A stretch of 64,000 nucleotides of DNA, taken from Pseudochrobactrum saccharolyticum. GTDB lineage: Bacteria > Pseudomonadota > Alphaproteobacteria > Rhizobiales > Rhizobiaceae. Positions 9,343 to 17,761 of the stretch are shown here, piece after piece (within the stretch, counting starts at the first letter, position 1; each line of letters opens with the position of its first letter). A program made the translations under genes and the position numbers. Location of the stretch: assembly GCF_008801715.1 (NCBI RefSeq), contig NZ_VZPG01000001.1:744001-808000 (forward strand), in the 5' to 3' direction. The notes under the pieces are model-generated. The model was given only the letters and a program-made list of their open reading frames with translations, made no database searches and had not been told where the DNA came from.

Positions 9343-10335
9343 TTAAAGAACCATCAGGCTCACAGCCCATGCAATCAGCACCGAAACCGGCCCCATGATC
9401 TGACGGCTGATGAGAACCGCAGGAACACCGATCTCGATGGTTTTCGGCTTGGCTTCACCCAATGCCAGACCAACCGGCACGAAGTCACAACCGACCTGCG
9501 TGTTATAGGCAAACAGTGCAGGCAGAGCCATTGCCGGAGCAATCGTGCCATTGGCAATTTGCGGCCCGATAATTGCCACACCAACCACCTGCGCAATCAC
9601 CGCACCAGGTCCGAGAACCGGCGACAGAAACGGCAGACCGCAGATTGCGGACAGGATCAGCAAGCCGATAATATTATTGGCAAGCGGCCCCAGCGGCTGT
9701 GCGAGAATATCGCCGATACCGGTATAGAGGATGAAGCCGATCAGCATGGTAACGAAGGCCATGAACGGCAATACGTTACGGATAACCTGATCGATGGTAC
9801 GGCGACCGGCATTAAAGAATACGCCGACAATACCGCCCATTACACGGCCGACACTGCTGATAAAGCCGATCAGACCGCCCTCAGAAGGCTGTTCAACCGG
9901 TGCAGCAGCAGGTGCCTCAGCCTTGGTCTGTGCCGCAGCGGCAGCCGCCGGTGCGGAACCATCTGCAAGGGCAATATTTTCAGACTTCACACCCGACACA
10001 TAGATATCTTCGGTAATATACTGTGCCAATGGTCCTGACTGGCCGACCGGCATCACATTAACCGTCGGAATGCGTTTGCGCGGATAGACACCGCAACGTG
10101 CCGTGCCGCCGCAATCCACGATTACAACAGCCATTTCGCTTTCAATCGGCGGGCTTTTAAAGCCGTCAACCGCTTCAGCACCGGTCAGGTCTGCAATCTG
10201 ACGGGCAATCGGGTGAATACCGCCACCGGTGACAGAAACAACCTTGTTGCGCTGTTCGGTCGGCTGAATGGTCAACGGGCCGCCCCAGCCGCCGGAACCC
10301 GGATTAATTGTTACGGATTTATAGGTTTTTGCCAT
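9343..10335 (-). CDS. srlE: PTS glucitol/sorbitol-type EIIB component with membrane domain (SrlE)
   Basis: 330 residues from ATG 10335 with a GGGAGGGGAAC ribosome site. The N-terminal cytosolic domain has the likely phospho-cysteine in VDCGGTARCGVYPRKRIPTV. An Ala-rich linker (about 125-145) leads to a membrane domain with several spans (about 160-330), including GAVIAQVVGVAIIGPQIANG and CDFVPVGLALGEAKPKTIE. Length and order match SrlE of enterics and Firmicutes. SrlE and SrlA together make the transport channel. It lies 16 bp after srlA. Confidence 0.92.
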   Translation of the reverse strand: MAKTYKSVTINPGSGGWGGPLTIQPTEQRNKVVSVTGGGIHPIARQIADLTGAEAVDGFKSPPIESEMAVVIVDCGGTARCGVYPRKRIPTVNVMPVGQSGPLAQYITEDIYVSGVKSENIALADGSAPAAAAAAQTKAEAPAAAPVEQPSEGGLIGFISSVGRVMGGIVGVFFNAGRRTIDQVIRNVLPFMAFVTMLIGFILYTGIGDILAQPLGPLANNIIGLLILSAICGLPFLSPVLGPGAVIAQVVGVAIIGPQIANGTIAPAMALPALFAYNTQVGCDFVPVGLALGEAKPKTIEIGVPAVLISRQIMGPVSVLIAWAVSLMVL

Positions 10336-10351
10336 GTTCCCCTCCCGCCCC

Positions 10352-11152
10352 TCAGAGCTCAATGCCCTGACGGCGCGCCATAATGGCGGTAATACGTTCT
10401 GTCAGCATACCTTTGAGCAGGATCACCACGAGACCGACCAGCGCATACCAGATCGCCACAGTGATATGATAACCGCCCGGCACTGCGCCCTTCTTTTCCA
10501 GCTCCAGCAGCGCCACAAGAATGCCGCCCCAGACGAAATATTCGCCCGGATTGATATGCGGGAAAAGGCCAAGCGGCGGATGCACATAGGAAACCGCAGC
10601 ATCGTAAAATGCAGGCTTATGCTTTTCTTCGAGAAACGACCCGAATGTATAGGCCATCGGATTGGTCAGGAAGAAGACCGAAAGCAAAGGCAAAACCGTA
10701 TAGCGGGTCAGCGCGATACGTCCGGCACCGCGCGCCAGACCATGTACACGCTTTTCGCCCACCAGTTCGGTGATCGCGTAAAAAGCGGTCATCAGCACGA
10801 TCAGTGTCGGGATGATACCAGTAACAAAGCCGGTCAGAACCTCGCCGCCCTTCTGGAACACACCGATAAAGTGTTTACCCAAAGCGGTAAGCCAGCCGAG
10901 CTGCTCTTCCTGCTGCACATTTTGCAGGCGTTCACGGAACTGATCGACAGTGATATTGCCGCCGGTTGCAGCCGCTGTTCCCGTATCGGTGCTGGCTTGT
11001 GCCAATACCACGAGATCATTGCCACTTTGCTGCACCGCCATTTTGCTGTGCAGCCCTGCGTTTAACACTGCGTCGGATACCAGCCCCCCCGCATGATGCA
11101 GGGATTGCATGGTGACGTCGGCATGTTGTGCCAACATTGCTGTAATTGACAT
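10352..11152 (-). CDS. srlA: PTS glucitol/sorbitol-type EIIC component (SrlA) with N-terminal extension
   Basis: 266 residues. From about residue 88 the protein matches SrlA: HFIGVFQKGGEVLTGFVTGI, FFLTNPMAYTFGSF, GLFPHINPGEYFVWGGILVA and a final TERITAIMARRQGIEL. Enteric SrlA is about 187 residues, so the first roughly 85 residues (Gln/Ala/Thr-rich, predicted soluble) are an added segment not expected for the family. No internal start with a good ribosome site removes it. The gene lies 53 bp after gutM. Confidence 0.88.
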   Translation of the reverse strand: MSITAMLAQHADVTMQSLHHAGGLVSDAVLNAGLHSKMAVQQSGNDLVVLAQASTDTGTAAATGGNITVDQFRERLQNVQQEEQLGWLTALGKHFIGVFQKGGEVLTGFVTGIIPTLIVLMTAFYAITELVGEKRVHGLARGAGRIALTRYTVLPLLSVFFLTNPMAYTFGSFLEEKHKPAFYDAAVSYVHPPLGLFPHINPGEYFVWGGILVALLELEKKGAVPGGYHITVAIWYALVGLVVILLKGMLTERITAIMARRQGIEL

Positions 11153-11205
11153 ATTACCTCCCTGATTGCCGCATCGGAAATGCGACCTCCCCTACTCTTT
11201 TTAGT

Positions 11206-11640
11206 TCAGACTTCCGCTGTCTTCAGACCGGTTAATCCGGTCTCTCCGTCAGACGTATCAGCCAGCCTTTCAGCCTGCTCAATTGCAGAACGCACCGCAT
11301 GTGCCACAGCCGGCTGAAATTTGTCCTGTTCCAGCTGCTCCCGCAATTGGGTCAGTGTCAGCCCTTCAAAAGCATCACGACGGGTGAATTTGGCAAAGAC
11401 TGTGCGACCACTCATCTCCAGCAATCTGCGCACAACCAGATCACGATCCACCACGATCAGAACAATAACGCCCTTACCGAAACGCCCGCGCACATGACCG
11501 GCACCAACATATCCGTCTTTGTATTTATTGCTGATGCCCTTCATGACATCGGTATAGTGACGCATCTGGAACCAGACACCCAGCGACTGGAAACCCCAAA
11601 GCAATGCCAAAGCTAATAATGCCCATTGCCATATCGCCAT
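11206..11640 (-). CDS. gutM: GutM-like glucitol operon protein
   Basis: 144 residues with one N-terminal membrane span (IWQWALLALALLWGFQSLGV), then a cytosolic domain with GISNKYKDGYVGAGHVRGRF and VVDRDLVVRRLLEMSG, typical of GutM, named as an activator of the E. coli glucitol operon. Membrane anchoring makes a PTS accessory or assembly role equally plausible. It is the first gene of the operon gutM-srlA-srlE-srlB-ptsI. Its upstream region carries the AACATTTGT element at 11701. Confidence 0.8.
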   Translation of the reverse strand: MAIWQWALLALALLWGFQSLGVWFQMRHYTDVMKGISNKYKDGYVGAGHVRGRFGKGVIVLIVVDRDLVVRRLLEMSGRTVFAKFTRRDAFEGLTLTQLREQLEQDKFQPAVAHAVRSAIEQAERLADTSDGETGLTGLKTAEV

Positions 11641-11700
11641 ACGATATCCTCCCGACTGCCTCTGAACCCGTCATCAGCTCATTCTCCCGAGTGAATTAGA

Positions 11701-11727
11701 GAACATTTGTTTTTTTCAATGTCAATA
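11701..11727. promoter_or_regulatory. Candidate operator of the PTS island, glucitol-type operon copy
   Basis: GAACATTTGTTTTTTT followed by GTCAATA (11721-11727) lies about 60 bp before gutM. GAACATTTGT recurs exactly at 17441 before drl, and AACATTTGTTTTTT recurs exactly, on the minus strand, at 17700-17713 before gatC. Orientation relative to the downstream gene is the same each time. A common regulator, perhaps the SorC-type protein at 4887, is inferred. Confidence 0.55.
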
Positions 11728-11842
11728 TGTATAATTCATTACACGCAGGTCAAAGCGAATGGACCATGACATTTCTCCTGTCATCGCTTATGATTACTGT
11801 CAATAAAGTGCCCGCATAAAAGACCGATACAAGAAAGAGCTC

Positions 11843-12493
11843 ATGATGGATCTGCTATTCAAAAACCAGATGGCAAATGTGCCTGATTTACGGCACAGGC
11901 TGCGTCAGCTGCGCTGGTTTCGGGCGACTTTGCGTAAACATGCCGGTCTGATTACCGAAATGACCGGTATGCGCTATGATATTGATGAAAAACGCCTGAC
12001 GGAAGCCTTTCTCAACTGGATCGAGCTGGTCAATCAGAACAAGCATTATGCTGCTGTTGACCGCAAGGATTTCATTATTTTTGCCGCCGGTCTGGTTCTC
12101 AAAGAACTGATCCGCCTCAGCCCCGCCAGAGCTGTGAATGCGCCGGATAAAGTTCTGACCGGCGAGATGGAAAATTTGAACGAAATCATCCGCTTCTGGC
12201 CGGAAGGTTTTCTCTATACCAATTACTGTATCTGTGCGATTGCCGCGATACAGGAACAGGAATTCGGCATAAGCCCAGATATTGACCAGAGCGCCAATGA
12301 TCTGCGCACCTGGTGGACGTATAAAGAAAATGCGTCTGAAATGCCGGGCTTTGCCATCGCCTTTCTCGACAAGTTTTTGGGACAGGAACCCAATTGGGTG
12401 ATGCCGGATTTTGCCTCGGCACGCGCGGCAGTGCAGCGTGCACTCGGCGCAGACAATCCTGCCGTTGCACTCACGCAGCCATCACACAATTAA
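11843..12493 (+). CDS. Protein of unknown function, 216 aa, inside the PTS island
   Basis: I do not recognise this protein. It is predicted soluble and alpha-helical, rich in Arg and Leu near the N-terminus and with many Trp (LRQLRWF, NWIEL, FWPEG, TWWTYKE, NWVMPDF). Residues 40-75 (MTGMRYDIDEKRLTEAFLNW) and 75-95 (DRKDFIIFAAGLVLKELIRL) look like packed helices. No DNA-binding motif or catalytic signature is clear. It is divergent from the gutM operon, sharing its 202-bp upstream region and the AACATTTGT element, and convergent with acoC. Its position between the PTS and aco operons suggests it is part of the island. Confidence 0.7.
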   Translation: MMDLLFKNQMANVPDLRHRLRQLRWFRATLRKHAGLITEMTGMRYDIDEKRLTEAFLNWIELVNQNKHYAAVDRKDFIIFAAGLVLKELIRLSPARAVNAPDKVLTGEMENLNEIIRFWPEGFLYTNYCICAIAAIQEQEFGISPDIDQSANDLRTWWTYKENASEMPGFAIAFLDKFLGQEPNWVMPDFASARAAVQRALGADNPAVALTQPSHN

Positions 12494-12545
12494 AATTAAA
12501 AAATCCCCCGCAGGATGGAAAGGAAAGCCTTGCATCCGGCGGGGG
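12493..12545 (-). terminator. Terminator of the drl-acoABC operon
   Basis: A 13-bp stem (12505-12517 with 12533-12545, one mismatch; core CCCCCGC / GCGGGGG) is followed on the minus strand by ATTTTTTAATTT. The orientation fits the end of the minus-strand operon that finishes with acoC at 12604. It begins right at the end of the unknown gene above. Confidence 0.75.
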
Positions 12546-12603
12546 TGGGATCAGAAAAACAGGCTATACAGAGGGAACGGTATGCAGCCTGTCTTCTGCA
12601 ATT

Positions 12604-13935
12604 TTATTGTGCTGCCCTGCTGCACTCGCCAATGATACGTAGTACAGCATCACGCTGCTCCAGCTGAGGCATATGTCCGCAATTGCGGAACACATGCACA
12701 CCCACCTCTCCCGGCAGGCCATGGGCATGAGCCACAGGAATAATGCGATCCTGCGCACCGAAGATCAGCCGCACAGGAATTGTCAGCCTCTCAAGGCTTG
12801 AGCGGATTTCAAATGTCTGGGTACTGTCCGCACATAAATGCGCCGCCATACCGGCCTGTGCTTCGCGCAATTCCGTATCCTGAGCCTGCGCAACCGTCGC
12901 ATTAATGAAAGCTCTGGAGAGCATATTCTCATCGGCAAACAGTTCTTTCAGCCAAGGTACAATGCTTGCTTCACTTTTGGCCTGCACCAGACCGTTGAGG
13001 AATGCACCATTGATCTGCGGGCCGAGACCGGCAGAGGAAATCAGCACCAGCGAGCGCACATCTACAATGCCGCGTGCAGCTGTGACAGCTGCAACAGCGC
13101 CACCCATCGAATGACCGACCAGAATACAGGCTTCAACTCCATGCGCTGTCAGCGTTGCTTCCACACTGGCCGCAATCGCATCAATACTCTCCGGCACGTA
13201 GCGCGGTGAGCCGCCATGGGCTGGCAGATCAAGCGCCAGAACCGGATTGCGCAAAGTACCGCCGGCCAGCAACATGCGCCAGCTATTGAGGTCTGATGCA
13301 AAACCATGGATCAGCACAATTGGCAACTGCCCGCTTTCACCTTGGCGCAACCAGACCGCATTGAGCGCAGCTTGCACCGGTGATGTGACAACCGGACGAG
13401 GTGCAGTGGCCTGCACCGGCGAAGCAACAGGTGCCGCAGTTACCAAGCTGGACTCTATGTCTTTCTTCTGAATCCGGCCTTTAGGACCGGAGCCCTGTAC
13501 CGCACTCAGATCAAGACCTGCATCTTTTGCCAGCCTGCGCGCCAGAGGGGTCGCACGAATGCCTGCAATTTCAGTCTGTGCAACCGGCGCGGGGGTAACA
13601 ACCGGCTGCACAGCGGGGGCTTCAGAGACTGAATGCGATATTTGCGGTTCAACAGCCGGTTCTGAAACCGGTTTGCTGGCAGCTTTCCGCTCCTCGCCTT
13701 CAGCATAAATCCATGCAACAGCCTGACCGACCGGCACGACTGCGCCTTCCGCAGCAGACACATCGCCGAGAATGCCGGATGCCGGTGCATCCACTTCCAT
13801 AGCGGCTTTGTCTGTTTCAATCTCAAACAGCAACTGACCTTTGGTGACCGTATCGCCATCCTTGGCGTACCAGCGCGAAATCTGGCCGGTCTCCATATCC
13901 ATATCAACTTTAGGCAGGATGACTTCGACAGCCAT
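12604..13935 (-). CDS. acoC: AcoC-type E2: lipoyl domain plus alpha/beta-hydrolase acyltransferase
   Basis: 443 residues. Residues 1-76 form a lipoyl domain with the modified lysine in ETDKAAMEV; about 125-165 is an E3/E1-binding domain (ATPLARRLAKDAGLDLSAVQ, then GSGPKGRI); about 200-440 is an alpha/beta-hydrolase domain with IHGFASDLNSW, nucleophile motif GHSMGG, the acid in FGAQDRI and histidine in NCGHMPQLE. This architecture is typical of acetoin dehydrogenase E2 (AcoC) and not of pyruvate dehydrogenase E2, which has a chloramphenicol-acetyltransferase-like catalytic domain. It transfers the acyl group from the E1 TPP adduct to CoA. It starts 2 bp after acoB. No E3 gene is adjacent; the lpd gene at 58840 could serve. 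Confidence 0.92.
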   Translation of the reverse strand: MAVEVILPKVDMDMETGQISRWYAKDGDTVTKGQLLFEIETDKAAMEVDAPASGILGDVSAAEGAVVPVGQAVAWIYAEGEERKAASKPVSEPAVEPQISHSVSEAPAVQPVVTPAPVAQTEIAGIRATPLARRLAKDAGLDLSAVQGSGPKGRIQKKDIESSLVTAAPVASPVQATAPRPVVTSPVQAALNAVWLRQGESGQLPIVLIHGFASDLNSWRMLLAGGTLRNPVLALDLPAHGGSPRYVPESIDAIAASVEATLTAHGVEACILVGHSMGGAVAAVTAARGIVDVRSLVLISSAGLGPQINGAFLNGLVQAKSEASIVPWLKELFADENMLSRAFINATVAQAQDTELREAQAGMAAHLCADSTQTFEIRSSLERLTIPVRLIFGAQDRIIPVAHAHGLPGEVGVHVFRNCGHMPQLEQRDAVLRIIGECSRAAQ

Positions 13936-13937
13936 GA

Positions 13938-14936
13938 CTAGCGTGCCCCCTTCACAAGTTCACGGGCGCTTTTGAGAATATCCGGCACCTGTGGCACCGT
14001 TGCCCGTTCAAGATCAGGATTATAAGGGATTGGCGTTTCCGCACCGCCAAGACGAATGATCGGAGCATCAAGATAATCAAATGCATCGCTTTCAGCGACA
14101 AGCGCACTGATTTCAGCGCCGATACCCAATGTCTTGACCGCCTCATAAACACACATCAGTTTCGAGGTTTTCTTCACACTGGCAATAATAGTTTCGCGGT
14201 CAATCGGGCGTACGGAACGCAGATCAATCACTTCAACATTGATGCCTTCTTTGGCCAGTTCAGCAGCCGCATCCAGCGCCTTATGCACCATAATTGCCGA
14301 GGCAACGATGGTCAGGTCTGTACCTTCACGCACCACTTTCGCCTTGTTAAGCGGCACGGTGTAATAGCCTTCAGGGACTTCGCCCTTCATTTTGTAAAGC
14401 AGCTTATGCTCGAAGATCATCACCGGATCAGGATCTTCAACCGCTGCCAGCAACATGCCCTTCATATCATAAGGGGTAGACGGCTGGACAACTTTCAGAC
14501 CCGGCACATGGCCCAGCCACGCCTCAATGCTCTGGCTGTGCTGCGCTGCGGCACCGGTGCCGGAACCGGCAGGAAAGCGCATCACCAGAGGCACGGAAAC
14601 CGCACCGCCCAGCATGTAACGGATTTTTGCCGCCTGATTAACGATCTGCTCCATTGCGAGCGCCGCAAAATCAGAAAACTGGAATTCAAAAATCGGGCGC
14701 ATACCGGTCAGCGCTGCACCGACGGCAACACCTGCACCGCCAAGCTCGGAGATCGGCGTATCCATTACGCGGTCTTCACCGAAACGATGCACCAGATCGC
14801 CGGTAACCTGAAAAGCACCGCCATAAACACCAATATCTTCACCCATCAGGAAAACGCGCTCATCGCGCTCCATGGCGATTGCCATCGCTTCCTGAATAGC
14901 CTGCGAATAACTCAACTCACGGATTGTCGTGTCCAT
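13938..14936 (-). CDS. acoB: Acetoin-dehydrogenase-like E1 beta subunit
   Basis: 332 residues, a typical transketolase-like beta subunit: [20 protein letters not shown] at the N-terminus, [20 protein letters not shown], and [20 protein letters not shown]. The C-terminal domain has [14 protein letters not shown], where the partner interface lies. With AcoA it forms the alpha2beta2 TPP enzyme that decarboxylates or cleaves an alpha-keto or acyloin substrate. Sequence alone does not separate pyruvate, acetoin or related substrates; the assignment rests on the AcoC-type E2 encoded next. Spacing to acoA is 7 bp. Confidence 0.88.
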   Translation of the reverse strand: MDTTIRELSYSQAIQEAMAIAMERDERVFLMGEDIGVYGGAFQVTGDLVHRFGEDRVMDTPISELGGAGVAVGAALTGMRPIFEFQFSDFAALAMEQIVNQAAKIRYMLGGAVSVPLVMRFPAGSGTGAAAQHSQSIEAWLGHVPGLKVVQPSTPYDMKGMLLAAVEDPDPVMIFEHKLLYKMKGEVPEGYYTVPLNKAKVVREGTDLTIVASAIMVHKALDAAAELAKEGINVEVIDLRSVRPIDRETIIASVKKTSKLMCVYEAVKTLGIGAEISALVAESDAFDYLDAPIIRLGGAETPIPYNPDLERATVPQVPDILKSARELVKGAR

Positions 14937-14943
14937 TTTTCTA

Positions 14944-15981
14944 TCAGTCCGTGTATACGTCGCGTGTCAGATTGGAGAGATCCGGTGACGGGCTGTTCTT
15001 GGCGAACTCGATAGCGTCAGCGATCTCTTTTTCGACATTGGTGCGGATTGTTTCAATTTCGGCATCATCAATGAGGCCGTAGGTTTTCAGATCAGCCTCA
15101 AAGCGGGCAATCGGATCGCGATTGGTTGCCCAATCCTCAATCTCTTCCTTGGTACGGTAGCGGTTACGGTCGCTCTTGGAATGGCCGCGCAGGCGATAGG
15201 TCTTATTCTCGATCAGGGTCGGACCCTCACCGCGACGCGCCCGCTCAATCGCCTCATGGGCAGCTTCGGCCACATCAGAGAGATTATTGCCGTCAACAAT
15301 CACACCCGGCATATTATAGGCCGCCGCGCGGTCAGCGATATTTTCAACCGCGGTCGAGCGCTTGGTCGAGGTGGACATGCCATAGCCGTTGTTTTCACAA
15401 ACAAAAACCACCGGCAGTTTCCAGACCGAGGCCATATTCAGCGCCTCGTGGAATGCACCTTCATTATTGGCACCATCACCGAAGAAGGAAATAACGACCT
15501 TGCCGTTTTTCTGTTTCTTGGCCGACAGAGCAGCACCCACAGCAATCGGAATACCGCCGCCGACGATACCATTGGCACCGAGATTGCCCTTGGAAACATC
15601 CGCAATATGCATGGAGCCGCCGCGACCCTTACAATAGCCGGTTTCCTTGCCGAAGAACTCGGCAAACATGCGACCGATATCAGCACCTTTAGCGATACAA
15701 TGCCCGTGACCGCGATGGGTCGAGCCGATCATGTCATTTTCTTCCAGCGGCAGGCAGATGCCCATAGCGCTGGCTTCCTGCCCGATGGACAGATGCATGG
15801 TGCCGTGAATAAGTCCACGGGTGTAGCTTTCTTCCGCGCCTTCTTCAAAGCGGCGGATCAGATACATTTTATGCAGCGCTTCTTTCAGCTTTTCCGGTGA
15901 ATATTCACGGAAAGCAAAAGGCAGATTGCGCAAATCACCCTTCGCGCCATCGTCCGTCTGAGCCTTTTTGACCTGAGCCAT
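14944..15981 (-). CDS. acoA: Acetoin-dehydrogenase-like E1 alpha subunit (TPP-binding)
   Basis: 345 residues from ATG 15981 behind GAGGAG (a TTG at 15984 is less likely). The TPP motif is complete: [18 protein letters not shown] with the closing asparagines in CENNGYGMS. Other landmarks are [30 protein letters not shown] and the phosphorylation-loop-like [15 protein letters not shown]. It binds TPP-Mg and carries out the first step of the complex. It follows drl by 69 bp on the same strand and belongs to that operon. Confidence 0.9.
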   Translation of the reverse strand: MAQVKKAQTDDGAKGDLRNLPFAFREYSPEKLKEALHKMYLIRRFEEGAEESYTRGLIHGTMHLSIGQEASAMGICLPLEENDMIGSTHRGHGHCIAKGADIGRMFAEFFGKETGYCKGRGGSMHIADVSKGNLGANGIVGGGIPIAVGAALSAKKQKNGKVVISFFGDGANNEGAFHEALNMASVWKLPVVFVCENNGYGMSTSTKRSTAVENIADRAAAYNMPGVIVDGNNLSDVAEAAHEAIERARRGEGPTLIENKTYRLRGHSKSDRNRYRTKEEIEDWATNRDPIARFEADLKTYGLIDDAEIETIRTNVEKEIADAIEFAKNSPSPDLSNLTRDVYTD

Positions 15982-16050
15982 CAAAGTTTACTCCTCAAGG
16001 CACTCATCAGAACGGGGGCCTGATGAGACCGTATATCAAATTCAAAAATG

Positions 16051-17370
16051 TCAGGCGCCGTAGACCAGCCTGTCCTGACGGGCGCGCAATTCTGCGATCT
16101 TGGAACCTGCTGCCACAGCGGCATTGGCATAGGTGATCAATTCACCTTTTTTGATCGGTGCAGTAACGATACCGCCCTGCAGCAAACCACATGGAATGGC
16201 TTTAGCGGCGCGGGCTTCACCGGCCGTCATGATCCATGCGCGGTAGCAATATTCACCGATGGCATCGAGGGTTTCACCAACCGCCATATCCTTCTTGGCA
16301 ACAGCTGCGACTTCAGCCACCGGCTTATCCAGCGGCACCATGTCCGGCTTGCCATAGAGCACGACGCGGGCGCAGGTCAGCGGCACTTCCAGCGAGGTCA
16401 GGTGATAAGGACGATGGAAGGTGAAATACGGGCCTTTGCCCATTTTCAGATCTTCCATACGCTCGGAAATACGCGGATGGGACATGTCCGCGACAACAAA
16501 CACGCCCGGCGCCACGCCCTTGCCGATGGTATAATCAACCACGCCCACACGGGAGAGCACGCCGCCGTCTTTTTCAGGGATCAGGGTTGAAGACAGCTGA
16601 TCGAGCGTTGCGGCCGGACCATGCATACCGGCTTTATCCGGCACCAGACCGGTAGCATTGGCGATTGCCGCCATTTCCACCATGGTTTTGGAGCCGTCCA
16701 CAAATTCCACCAGCATGCGCACATTCATATTACGGCGAATTGCTTCTTCCATATAGGCGTCCGGCACGGCATCAATATTGAGCGGATTGTTCTTGCCTTT
16801 ACCGGCAGCGACAATCGGGTGTCCCATAGCAGACACAAATTCAATCAGCTCCATACAAGAAGACGGCTCGTCACCGGCACCAAGTGAATAGGTAACACCG
16901 AGGCGGTCAGCCTCACTCTTCAGATAAGCGCCGATAGTTACATCCGCTTCAACATTCATCATGACGAGATGCTTGCCGTGCTCCATGGCACGCAGACCGA
17001 TTTCCGCGCCGACGGCAGGCACGCCCGTCGCATCGATCACCACATCAATCAGATCATTCTCAAGGATCAGATCGGCATTGTCGGTAACAGCAACTTTGTG
17101 CGCTTCCATAGCAGCAGTCAGATCGGATGCCGTATTAACCTCGCGGCCATGACCACTTTCCTGAAAAGCAATATCGACAGCTTTCAGCGCATTCGGCACT
17201 CGCAATTCGGAAATAGCACCAATCTCAATACCGGGCATATGCGCAACACGGGTCACAATATCCGTACCCATTTCACCTGATCCGATCAGGCCGATACGAA
17301 TTGGCCTGCCGCTATCAGCACGGGCTTTCATATCGCGGGCAAGCCCTGTCAGCGCAACATTGGTGGTCAT
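16051..17370 (-). CDS. drl: DRL/DXR-II family reductoisomerase (Rossmann plus SAF domain)
   Basis: 439 residues starting behind AGGAGGAACTC. The N-terminal Rossmann fold has IRIGLIGSGEMGTDIVTRVA. The middle holds DVVIDATGVPAVGAEIGL, GKHLVMMNVEADVTIG and YSLGAGDEPSSCMELIEF; the C-terminus has an SAF-like domain (AVAKKDMAVGETLDAIGEYC, ending in PIKKGELITYANAA). Length and these segments match Brucella DRL, which converts 1-deoxyxylulose 5-phosphate to 2-C-methylerythritol 4-phosphate with NADPH. Annotation pipelines often call this family homoserine dehydrogenase-like. It is first in the drl-acoABC operon and divergent from a galactitol-type PTS, so a catabolic, oxidative role is proposed here. 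A biosynthetic isoprenoid role is the alternative. Confidence 0.9.
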   Translation of the reverse strand: MTTNVALTGLARDMKARADSGRPIRIGLIGSGEMGTDIVTRVAHMPGIEIGAISELRVPNALKAVDIAFQESGHGREVNTASDLTAAMEAHKVAVTDNADLILENDLIDVVIDATGVPAVGAEIGLRAMEHGKHLVMMNVEADVTIGAYLKSEADRLGVTYSLGAGDEPSSCMELIEFVSAMGHPIVAAGKGKNNPLNIDAVPDAYMEEAIRRNMNVRMLVEFVDGSKTMVEMAAIANATGLVPDKAGMHGPAATLDQLSSTLIPEKDGGVLSRVGVVDYTIGKGVAPGVFVVADMSHPRISERMEDLKMGKGPYFTFHRPYHLTSLEVPLTCARVVLYGKPDMVPLDKPVAEVAAVAKKDMAVGETLDAIGEYCYRAWIMTAGEARAAKAIPCGLLQGGIVTAPIKKGELITYANAAVAAGSKIAELRARQDRLVYGA

Positions 17371-17439
17371 GAGTTCCTCCTGAGAGCGTTTTGGGTGCTT
17401 GACGCTCTGTCTGATTTTATCAGTTCTATAATCGGGTAT

Positions 17440-17475
17440 TGAACATTTGTATCCAAGTCAATACCTCTGTTCAAT
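17440..17475. promoter_or_regulatory. Candidate operator proximal to drl
   Basis: GAACATTTGT (17441-17450) overlaps TATCCAAGTCAAT (17450-17462) and the region ends in TGTTCAAT, giving an ATTGAACA/TGTTCAAT inverted repeat with about 22 bases between arms. It is about 70 bp upstream of the drl start and shares 10 exact bases with the gutM upstream site. Confidence 0.55.
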
Positions 17476-17655
17476 TCATCTGCAGTAAAACAGTCGCAGG
17501 TCACGGCACAGAAGCGTAAAATCACGCCGCAGCAGCGTCACGAAAACCAATGCGCAGCATCAGGAAAAAATTCTGATCTGCGTAAATTTCTGTATATTTT
17601 CCGCTAAAAACACGGCTTGTTAAGAGCGAAATTCTTCAGGTCATATTTGCCCCCG

Positions 17656-17713
17656 ATTGACTTGGATATAAATTTCGCAGATACACTTTGGTATTAACTA
17701 AAAAACAAATGTT
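17656..17713. promoter_or_regulatory. Candidate operator proximal to gatC
   Basis: ATTGACTTGGATA (17656-17668) and AAAAAACAAATGTT (17700-17713) are reverse complements of elements at drl and gutM. The second is about 50 bp from the gatC start. The relative orientation to the gene matches the other two operons. Confidence 0.55.
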
Positions 17714-17761
17714 GCATCACAACATAATAACGCTCTTACATATCCCGGGAGGCTTGGAGAT

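Larger units (their letters stand above)
17371..17761. promoter_or_regulatory. Divergent regulatory region between drl-acoABC and gatCAB
   Basis: This 391-bp non-coding, AT-rich region is the longest in the window. It holds paired elements near each promoter: TATCCAAGTCAAT at 17450-17462 and its exact reverse complement at 17656-17668; AACATTTGT at 17442-17450 and its reverse complement at 17705-17713. TTGAACA and TGTTCAA arms at 17440-17446 and 17468-17474 form an inverted repeat around the drl-proximal copy. The symmetry suggests one regulator acting on both operons. Confidence 0.6.

Noticed and set aside
12604-15981. Calling acoABC a pyruvate dehydrogenase
   Set aside because: The E2 has an alpha/beta-hydrolase domain with GHSMGG, not the HxxxDG acyltransferase domain.
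16051-17370. Calling drl a homoserine dehydrogenase
   Set aside because: The Rossmann part is related, but the length, SAF-like C-terminus and segment order match DRL, and no threonine or methionine genes are near.
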